NCBI GenBank assembly: GCA_002417965.1
Contig: DIDD01000128.1
Location: 1 to 9,961, forward strand
Length of the DNA stretch: 9,961 nt
Direction: 5' to 3'
Origin: Veillonellaceae bacterium UBA5809
GTDB taxonomy: Bacteria; Bacillota; Negativicutes; Veillonellales; Dialisteraceae
Part shown: positions 1-5,507 of the stretch, piece after piece
Position numbering within the stretch: position 1 is the stretch's first letter
How the letters are laid out: the number at the start of each line of letters is the position of its first letter
Notes under the pieces: generated by a model
The model's input: only the letters and a program-made list of their open reading frames with translations
Told to the model about the DNA's origin: nothing
The model's database searches: none
Position numbers and translations under genes: made by a program

Positions 1-13
1 TAAGAGGTGCATA

Positions 14-640
14 TTGAAATTATTTCATGGGGACTGGAAGCTTTGGGGAATGACCCGGATTTCGCTGCTTATGGTGCCGGCGGCTATTGCACTCTGGCTT
101 TGGGCTCCTTCCTGGTGGGGCATGGAAAACGGTCCGTTGGAAAATCTGCAGGTAGCTGTTCTGCTTTGGGGGGCATTTCTTTCATGGGAAATTTCGAGGA
201 AGAAAGAGACGGTTCAGGGGAAACATATATGGCAGTGCGGGATTGTGATTTTTCTGATTGCAGCGGCCAGAGAAGTTAGTTGGGGACGGTGTTTTTATCC
301 CACAGGACCGGAGCAGTTCATCTCATTGGACCAGCTTTGATACGGCCCAATTGTTTATCCGCTTCTGGCAGTTCTTCTGCTGTGGGTTTTATGGAATCTG
401 GTCTATTATCGTTTTGACAGATATATGGAGACCAGACGGTGGTCCATGTGGGATATAGCTGTATTCCTTCTGTGTCTTTTTCTTTCCAATACGGCAGAGC
501 ATCCGCATTATCTTCTTTCAGGATATATCATCCCCAATGAAGAAGTCTTTGAGGAGGCTTTTGAGCTGATTGCCTATTGGTCTATGACGGCTATGGTCTG
601 GCACACGGGGATCAGGAATCTGGCCATTCACGAAAGTTGA
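14..640 (+). pseudogene. Six-segment membrane protein of unrecognised family, interrupted by an in-frame TGA
   Basis: I do not recognise the family with certainty. The frame opens at a TTG at 14, preceded by a good ribosome site (GAGGTG at 4-9), and is stopped by TGA at 338-340 after 108 codons. The same frame then continues open to 640, so the undamaged protein would have 208 residues. Hydrophobic segments lie near residues 16-35, 46-59, 72-84, 113-132, 145-158 and 182-196, both before and after the stop, which supports one broken gene. Polar residues sit between or within segments: R-E-V-S-W-G-R at 86-92, N159/E162/H163, and a glutamate-rich stretch at 176-184. The ATG at 425 (codon 138) has no visible ribosome site, so separate translation of the second half is doubtful. 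A Gly or Arg codon (GGA or CGA) changed to TGA would explain the break. A sequencing error is possible. A taa at 1-3 may be the stop of an upstream gene. Confidence 0.6.
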
Positions 641-665
641 CGGATACGAAGAAATTTTTTACAAT
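637..665 (+). promoter_or_regulatory. Near-consensus sigma-70/A promoter for the marR gene
   Basis: TTGACG at 637-642 (-35) and TACAAT at 660-665 (-10) are separated by exactly 17 nt, one mismatch from consensus in each box. The -35 box includes the TGA stop (638-640) of the upstream membrane gene. Transcription would start near 672, leaving a leader of about 35 nt before the ATG at 708. Two TGATA direct repeats (671-675 and 681-685) lie near the start point and could be operator half-sites, but this is weak. The promoter is read from sequence only. Confidence 0.7.
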
Positions 666-707
666 AAAAGTGATAGAGTTTGATAACGGGCAGAGGGAGA
701 ACGTCAA

Positions 708-1139
708 ATGAAAAATTTATCACAATATATCGGCGTCGCCTACCGGAGATCGCAGGTTTTTTATAATGAGCAGATGAGTTCTGTCGGGCTGACGAGCGGG
801 CAGTATATGTACATTATTGCCATTTGTGAGGAAGAGGGACTTTCTCAGGATGATTTAGCCCATCAGCTGCATATCGATAAGGGGACAGTGGCGAATGTAT
901 TGGCTAAACTGGAAGAGAAGGGCTTTGTGTCCCGTAAAGTGAATAAGGAAGATAAGCGCGGACGTGAGGTTTATACCACGGAAAAGGCACAGAAGGCTTA
1001 TGAATTGGCTCTTCACGCGAGAGATGAATGGCACCGCAGGCTCACTGCGGATTTTTCGGAAGCAGAGACGAAAATGTTTGAAAAACTTCTCGAGAAATCT
1101 ATGCATAATGCAGAATGTCACTGCAGAAATTTGACGTAA
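708..1139 (+). CDS. MarR-family winged-helix transcriptional regulator
   Basis: A 143-residue protein, the usual length for MarR regulators, which bind DNA as dimers and often repress their own or neighbouring genes in response to a small ligand, metal or oxidant. The helix-turn-helix spans about residues 46-71 (LSQDDLAHQL then DKGTVANVLAKLEEKG), followed by the wing with the typical D-K-R-G-R motif at 82-86. Helical dimerisation segments lie at both ends. The ATG at 708 follows a ribosome site (AGAGGGA, 692-698). It has its own promoter and is closed by the hairpin at 1151-1210, so it is probably monocistronic. Odd points are a C-terminal H-x-x-x-C-H-C cluster (H133, C137, H138, C139), an internal C40, and H103/H109 in the long helix, which could form a metal or redox sensor; this is inference. 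The target is unknown; the membrane gene before it and the minus-strand transporter after it are candidates by position only. Confidence 0.9.
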   Translation: MKNLSQYIGVAYRRSQVFYNEQMSSVGLTSGQYMYIIAICEEEGLSQDDLAHQLHIDKGTVANVLAKLEEKGFVSRKVNKEDKRGREVYTTEKAQKAYELALHARDEWHRRLTADFSEAETKMFEKLLEKSMHNAECHCRNLT

Positions 1140-1150
1140 GGCAGTGCGGG

Positions 1151-1210
1151 TATAAAAACGGCTTTCCTAAATCAGAAATATATTTCTGATTTAGGAAAGC
1201 CGTTTTTATA
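1151..1210. terminator. Bidirectional intrinsic terminator, exact 60-nt palindrome
   Basis: Bases 1151-1180 are the exact reverse complement of 1181-1210, with no mismatch and no formal spacer. The RNA stem carries a GC-containing part (ACGGCTTTCC against GGAAAGCCGT) and an A-rich foot, so either strand ends in a run of five U after the stem. It lies 11 nt after the marR stop and 17 nt after the stop of the converging minus-strand symporter, as expected for a shared terminator between convergent genes. A second role as a DNA-binding site cannot be excluded. Confidence 0.92.
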
Positions 1211-1227
1211 TACGGATGTGTGAATAT

Positions 1228-2622
1228 TTACAGGGACAACTGCTGAGTTTGCTTTTTTTTCAGGATCATTCCGAGACCGTTGATCAACAGACTGACTGCC
1301 AGCCCGACAAAAAGCGGCTGCACGGGAAGAGGCACAGTTATTTCCCAAAATACCGCAGAAGCAGTACTGACCAGCATAGAGACAGAAGCCCAGAAACCAC
1401 TGATGCGTCCCGGGATAAAAAGTGCCATTGAAAAAGGAATAAAAATTCCGCCTCCTCTAAGGGCCATGGATAGATAATTCCAGAAAAGAACTTGCGATTC
1501 GGGATAGCACAAGGCAAGAAGAGAGCATAGGAATAATACGGCTCCGGCAGCTGTGCGGTTGGCGGTGAGCAGAAATCCGCCTGATTTTTCAGGGAAAAGA
1601 CGGAAGATTATATCCCGTGTGAGCATGGTGGATATACCCAGAGTCAGTCCTGCAATGGAGCTGATTAATGAAAGAAGGATACCTGCCAGAGCAATGCCTC
1701 CCATCCAGGGAGGAAGGTACATCAGAATATAAGAAGGAAGGGACATGATGGGCGTGATATCCGGATGAAAGGCATGCATAAATAATCCAATGGCAATAGA
1801 AGGCAGTCCCACCGGGATGACCAGGGCAGCGGCGGCAAAACATCCGGCAGAAGCTGCTTTTTGATCTGATGCGGAGAATATGGCCTGGGCATAGGTTTGT
1901 GTGCACAGAATACCGACAATCAGAGAGAGAAGCTGATTCATAGATGACTGAATTCCTGTACCGAAAAGGTTCAGCCAGTGATCAGCAGGAAACCGGAGTG
2001 CAAAAAGAGGGTCACTGGACAGAGCTGTTCCCGCATTCCATCCGGCAAACATGAGAGTGCTCCACAAAATACTCAGTTTGATCATTCCGGATATACCGGC
2101 TCCTTTCATGCCCCCCAGACAGATATAGGCAAGAACGGAAAGCATGAGGACCAAACAGGAAATCCGCGGAGGCAGTCCAAATAGAGCAGACAGGACGGCT
2201 ATTCCGGGAAGTGTGCTTGAGACGGCGCTGAATAAACTGCCGAAGGAGGAAATGAGACTGCCTGCAATTTCAGCAGAAGGCCCGTAGTGGGAAGATAAAT
2301 ACTGGGGAATCGTTTCCAGGCCCGTGCGGCGCAGCGGCCCCGCGTAAAACAGTCCCATAACTATAAATCCGATTCCTGAGCCTAAGGTAAACCACCAGGC
2401 AGAAAGTCCGGAATACCATGCCATCTGGGCAGTCCCGACGGTGGCACCGCCCCCGATAATCGTTCCGGCAATGGCGCCTGCGATCATGGGGATGCCGAAA
2501 GACCGTCCTCCCAGACTGTAATTCTCATGGGAATGAATGGTGCGGGCTGACCAGAGACCGCTTCCCAGAATCAGACCAAAAGTCAAAAGCAGGCCGGTCC
2601 AATGGACGGCAGTCAGTTCCAT
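1228..2622 (-). CDS. Sodium:solute symporter (SSS/SSF) family transporter, substrate unknown
   Basis: A 464-residue, strongly hydrophobic protein with about 12-13 membrane segments, within the family's usual length. Members couple Na+ entry to uptake of sugars, amino acids, carboxylates or vitamins. Family marks are Y-S-L-G-G-R-S at residues 35-41, the glycine-rich first core helix (T-I-I-G-G-G-A-T-V-G-T, 54-64), and the loop P-L-R-R-T-G-L-E-T-I-P-Q-Y-L (96-109), matching the conserved R..G..T.PE.L region. The C-terminus is basic (KKKQTQQ). The substrate cannot be read from sequence. The start ATG is supported by GGAAAGGA about nine bases upstream. It is the last gene of a probable minus-strand operon, 60 nt after the Nim-like gene; I see no convincing promoter or terminator in that gap. 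Confidence 0.88.
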   Translation of the reverse strand: MELTAVHWTGLLLTFGLILGSGLWSARTIHSHENYSLGGRSFGIPMIAGAIAGTIIGGGATVGTAQMAWYSGLSAWWFTLGSGIGFIVMGLFYAGPLRRTGLETIPQYLSSHYGPSAEIAGSLISSFGSLFSAVSSTLPGIAVLSALFGLPPRISCLVLMLSVLAYICLGGMKGAGISGMIKLSILWSTLMFAGWNAGTALSSDPLFALRFPADHWLNLFGTGIQSSMNQLLSLIVGILCTQTYAQAIFSASDQKAASAGCFAAAALVIPVGLPSIAIGLFMHAFHPDITPIMSLPSYILMYLPPWMGGIALAGILLSLISSIAGLTLGISTMLTRDIIFRLFPEKSGGFLLTANRTAAGAVLFLCSLLALCYPESQVLFWNYLSMALRGGGIFIPFSMALFIPGRISGFWASVSMLVSTASAVFWEITVPLPVQPLFVGLAVSLLINGLGMILKKKQTQQLSL

Positions 2623-2682
2623 AGCAGAAAATCCTTTCCAGTAAAGAAAATACAGTCAAGCAATATATCCACAGGCATACGG

Positions 2683-3162
2683 CTATGCATGTTCTTTTCC
2701 GCTGTATGAGTGGGAAACCAGCTTATAAACAGCAGTCCGGTCCAGAGATGCCGGAGAAAAAAGAAAATCTGTGCGTCCTGTCTCATGACGCATGATGGAC
2801 AGCAGGGCGTTTTCTTTTTCCCGGGGATTATTTATGATTTCAGGGATACCGGTGCCTATGAGGCTCTGGTATCGAAAGCTGTAACGGCAGGCTTCCGGTC
2901 CTCCGGATATCAGTTCATGGCGGCAGTCCATTTCGAAGGCTGCTGTTTTTCCGCTTTTGATGATTTTGATTTTACGTCCTTCCAATGCACCATGGAAGTA
3001 AAGTGTCAGTTTTTCTCCATCCATGACCCATCCAAAATTGACAGGCACTACATAGGGACCGGCTTCATCAATCAGGCCCAGTCTGCATACATGACATTCT
3101 TCAAGAATTGATCTGATTTTTTGAGGATCCTCTATTTGCCGGTCTGTCCGTCTCATTTTCAT
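2683..3162 (-). CDS. Nim-type / pyridoxamine 5'-phosphate oxidase-like flavoprotein
   Basis: A 159-residue protein of the flavin-binding split-barrel group that includes the 5-nitroimidazole resistance (Nim) proteins, normally about 150-165 residues. Visible marks are the N-terminal M-R-R-x-D-R-x-I, P-Y-V-V-P-V-N-F-G at 36-44, and L-Y-F-H-G-A-L-E-G-R-K at 54-64. The histidine in FHGA (H57) matches the conserved histidine of Nim proteins. The C-terminal part (R-T-D-F at 130-133 and a final beta strand) is also typical. These proteins bind FMN or a related cofactor and may reduce nitro compounds or another substrate; the natural role is often unknown, so drug resistance should not be assumed. 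AAAGGAG lies eight bases before the ATG at 3162, a very strong ribosome site. It is 22 nt downstream of the glycosyltransferase gene and is probably cotranscribed. Confidence 0.88.
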   Translation of the reverse strand: MKMRRTDRQIEDPQKIRSILEECHVCRLGLIDEAGPYVVPVNFGWVMDGEKLTLYFHGALEGRKIKIIKSGKTAAFEMDCRHELISGGPEACRYSFRYQSLIGTGIPEIINNPREKENALLSIMRHETGRTDFLFSPASLDRTAVYKLVSHSYSGKEHA

Positions 3163-3184
3163 AGCGATTTCTCCTTTAGATGAC

Positions 3185-4012
3185 TTAGGGGTTCAGGTGC
3201 AGGCCTTCTTCTCCTGCTTTCACAGCTGTTTCTTCACTGATCAGGTGCTGGTCGGCCATGAGACGGAGTACGGTATGCTGCCTTTCGCGGGCGGCCTCAG
3301 GATGATTTATGGGATCATAAGCTGTGGGGGCCTGGGGCAGTCCCGCCAGCATGGCGCACTGTCCCACAGTCAGAGAAGAAGGCGGGACACCGAAATAAGT
3401 ACGGCTGGCATTTCCAATGCCATAGGCGCCGTGTCCGAAATAAATCGTATTGAGGTACATTTCCAGGATCTGGTCTTTGGAATAATGCCGTTCCAATTGA
3501 ATAGCCAGAAGCATTTCTTCTATTTTCCGCTCCATAGTACGCTGGTTGGAAAGAAATATATTTTTTACAGTCTGCTGTGCAATTGTGCTGCCGCCTTCCA
3601 AGGTAGTGCCTGCCTGGTAATTTACGTACAGAGCACGGGCGATTCCAATGGGATCAACGGCGCCGTGATCATAAAAACGCCGGTCTTCTGAGGCAATAAC
3701 TGCCTGCTGCAGCAATGAGGGGATATGAGACAGGGGAGTCCAGTCTGAACGGTTCAGACGGCTTTCCAGGGCCGGGGAAATATTATAAACAGCCCGGAGT
3801 CTGTTTTCCAATGTATCGGAAGAAAGAGATTCTGCAGATGTTTTATCCGGGGCAGCGGAAACGGATGTGTTCCAGGCATGGAGTTTTCCCGCTGCCCATC
3901 CGGCAGACTGGGACAGAAAGGAAGATGTCTGTGCTCCGTCCGGAGACTGTCCCTGTTCATATCCCCAGAATGCCGAGGCGGCAATGACGAATATAACAAG
4001 CCACTTTTTCAT
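3185..4012 (-). CDS. Monofunctional biosynthetic peptidoglycan glycosyltransferase (GT51)
   Basis: Polymerises lipid II into glycan strands on the outer face of the cytoplasmic membrane. From the ATG at 4012 the protein has 275 residues: a membrane anchor at about 4-18, a Ser/Ala-rich linker of roughly 80 residues, then the GT51 domain. Visible motifs are E-D-R-R-F-Y-D-H at 109-116 (catalytic Glu109), G-G-S-T-I-A-Q-Q at 140-147, R-K-I-E-E at 162-166 (second acidic residue), K-D-Q-I-L-E-M-Y-L-N at 179-188, and R-Q-H-T-V-L at 244-249. The protein ends soon after, with no transpeptidase domain, so it resembles MtgA/SgtB-type enzymes more than a class A PBP. The frame is open back to 4183, but that would overlap the divergent permease gene; the ATG at 4012 has AAAGGA five bases upstream and gives a proper membrane anchor. 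First gene of the minus-strand operon. A PBP1 truncated in its ancestry is the alternative reading. Confidence 0.9.
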   Translation of the reverse strand: MKKWLVIFVIAASAFWGYEQGQSPDGAQTSSFLSQSAGWAAGKLHAWNTSVSAAPDKTSAESLSSDTLENRLRAVYNISPALESRLNRSDWTPLSHIPSLLQQAVIASEDRRFYDHGAVDPIGIARALYVNYQAGTTLEGGSTIAQQTVKNIFLSNQRTMERKIEEMLLAIQLERHYSKDQILEMYLNTIYFGHGAYGIGNASRTYFGVPPSSLTVGQCAMLAGLPQAPTAYDPINHPEAARERQHTVLRLMADQHLISEETAVKAGEEGLHLNP

Positions 4013-4067
4013 AAAAGTCCTTTCTGCGGGAGAAATGCAATATTTGTTTATTGTTTCATTTATCCCC

Positions 4068-4076
4068 ATTGTATCA
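4068..4076 (-). promoter_or_regulatory. Extended -10 promoter for the minus-strand operon
   Basis: On the minus strand the sequence reads TGATACAAT (extended -10: TG, one base, TACAAT). The expected -35 region is a run of C and does not match consensus, so the TG extension would be the main contact. It lies about 55 nt upstream of the glycosyltransferase ATG. Transcription would start near 4061. Confidence 0.5.
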
Positions 4077-4135
4077 TAGATATCCGTGCAGGGGGGAAAA
4101 TCTGATCCGCTCAGGATGTAGGTGTTTTTCTGAAG

Positions 4136-4144
4136 TGATATAAT
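4136..4144 (+). promoter_or_regulatory. Extended -10 promoter for the purine permease operon
   Basis: The sequence reads TGATATAAT: a perfect TATAAT at 4139-4144 with the TG extension. No good -35 box lies 16-18 nt upstream. The predicted start near 4151 leaves a leader of only about 25 nt, with the ribosome site AAGGGGGA (4161-4168) directly before the ATG at 4176. There is therefore no room for a purine riboswitch in this transcript. Confidence 0.65.
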
Positions 4145-4175
4145 AAAGAAATTCAAGGATAAGGGGGATGAAAGC

Positions 4176-5495
4176 ATGATCAAGGAATGGGCAGAGCATC
4201 AGTTTGAACTGGAAAAATATAAAACAGGATTTTCCACAGAGCTGGTTGCAGGGGCCACTACATTTGCCACGATGGCCTATGTGCTGGCAGTAGTCCCGGG
4301 CATGATGAAGGGAGCAGGACTTTCTCCGGGGGCAGTGCTGACGGCTATGGTTCTTATGATTTTCATCACAACAATGGCCATGGCTTTTTATACAAACAGG
4401 CCTTTTGTGCTGGCCCCCGGACTGGGAAGTGTAGCGATTTTTTCCATTACCATGGTTCAGCTGCAGCAGATTCCTGTAGAGATTGCCGCAGGGCTGGTTT
4501 TTCTGAGCGGTCTTTTATTTCTTGCCGTCACACTTCTGGGAATCCGTGATGCGGTGGTGTCGGTTATTCCTCGGGGAATTAAAATTTCCATCAGTGCCGG
4601 TGTAGGACTTTTTATTGCGGCGATAGGACTGAGAAATGCCCATATTATTGCAGCGGATGCGAAAAAAACAGCGCTTTCTTTCGGGGATCTTTCCCAGCCT
4701 GCGGTCTGGACTGCAGCGGCAGGTATGATTCTTCTCCTGGTGCTGCAGAGCCGTCATGTAAAAGGAGGTGCCCTGCTGGCTATTTTGGGAGGTACTCTGT
4801 TGGGAATTCCGCTGGGAGTCACTCATTTTCCGCAGACGTTTTTCTCTGTTCCTGAGGGAGTCGGCAGCATTTTTATGCGTTTTGATATTATGGGAGCGCT
4901 TAGTCTGCAGTATGTTCCCTATTTGTTTGCGTTCTTTCTTCCGGACTTTTTTTCCAGTCTGGGTACGGCGTTGGGGGTGGGAGGCCGTGCCGGGTTCCTG
5001 GACAGTAACGGAGATCTGCCGGGACTCCATAAAATTTTTCTGGTTGATTCCCTGGCGGCCATGGTCGGTTCTTTTTTGACAATTCCTGTGCTGATCACTT
5101 ATTTAGAATCCAGCGCCGGTGTGGAATCAGGGGGACGCACAGGGCTGACAGCCGCTGCCGCTGCCGTGCTTTTTCTGCTGGTGCTGGCAGTGACGCCGCT
5201 GGCACTTATGATTCCGGCGGCAGCAACATCTCCTGTATTAATTTATGTAGGAGTCAGTATGATGAAAGGCCTGAAGAATCTGAATTATGAAGAGCTTTCT
5301 GAATATGTTCCGGCTTTTCTCTGCATTGCCCTGTCTGTTTTTACTTTTAATGTGGGCAATGGAATTGCGGCGGCTTTTATTGCTTATGTCATCATCCGCC
5401 TGGCACAGGGAGAATACCGCAGTTTAAAAGCAGGCCATTATCTGCTGGCCCTGGTACTGTCCTATTACTTTTATGCACTGGCATTTTTGAAATGA
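4176..5495 (+). CDS. NCS2-family purine base permease (AzgA/PbuG type)
   Basis: A 439-residue integral membrane protein that probably imports adenine, guanine or hypoxanthine with protons. Family marks are E-K-Y-K-T-G-F-S-T-E at the N-terminus, the T-T-F-x-T-M-A-Y segment at 28-35, N-R-P-F-V-L-A-P-G-L-G at 74-84, L-G-T-A-L-G-V-G-G-R-A-G-F-L-D near residues 263-277, and T-Y-L-E-S-S-A-G-V-E-S-G-G-R-T-G-L-T at 308-325, which carries the conserved glutamate and GGRTGLT of the AzgA branch. The stretch just before that motif reads T-I-P-V-L-I instead of the usual GTSTVT-like sequence, so substrate preference may differ. The ATG at 4176 follows a strong ribosome site. The next gene, an adenine-deaminase homologue, begins 12 nt after the stop, which supports adenine or a related base as substrate. 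About 12-14 membrane helices are expected. Confidence 0.92.
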   Translation: MIKEWAEHQFELEKYKTGFSTELVAGATTFATMAYVLAVVPGMMKGAGLSPGAVLTAMVLMIFITTMAMAFYTNRPFVLAPGLGSVAIFSITMVQLQQIPVEIAAGLVFLSGLLFLAVTLLGIRDAVVSVIPRGIKISISAGVGLFIAAIGLRNAHIIAADAKKTALSFGDLSQPAVWTAAAGMILLLVLQSRHVKGGALLAILGGTLLGIPLGVTHFPQTFFSVPEGVGSIFMRFDIMGALSLQYVPYLFAFFLPDFFSSLGTALGVGGRAGFLDSNGDLPGLHKIFLVDSLAAMVGSFLTIPVLITYLESSAGVESGGRTGLTAAAAAVLFLLVLAVTPLALMIPAAATSPVLIYVGVSMMKGLKNLNYEELSEYVPAFLCIALSVFTFNVGNGIAAAFIAYVIIRLAQGEYRSLKAGHYLLALVLSYYFYALAFLK

Positions 5496-5507
5496 GGCAT
5501 GGTCATT

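Noticed and set aside
338..400. The TGA at 338 as a selenocysteine codon
   Set aside because: No convincing SECIS-like hairpin follows it, and the position between two membrane segments does not resemble a redox site of a known selenoprotein.
258..458. An open frame bridging the stop at 338-340, suggesting a frameshift in the membrane gene
   Set aside because: The frames before and after the stop are the same, and that frame encodes a sensible membrane segment straight after the TGA, so a single nonsense codon explains the break without any frameshift.
2623..2682. TTGACT on the minus strand as a separate symporter promoter
   Set aside because: No -10 box lies 16-18 nt downstream of it, so cotranscription with the upstream genes is simpler.
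4077..4175. Purine riboswitch before the permease gene
   Set aside because: The predicted leader is only about 25 nt, and I see no three-way-junction sequence in the upstream region.
4013..4183. Longer glycosyltransferase starting at 4183
   Set aside because: It would overlap the permease start and both promoters, its extra residues do not look like a signal or anchor, and the ATG at 4012 has a good ribosome site followed by a membrane anchor.
4515..5030. Long minus-strand open frame inside the permease gene
   Set aside because: It lies antisense to a clearly recognised gene, its basic, low-hydrophobicity translation resembles no family, and it lacks a ribosome site.
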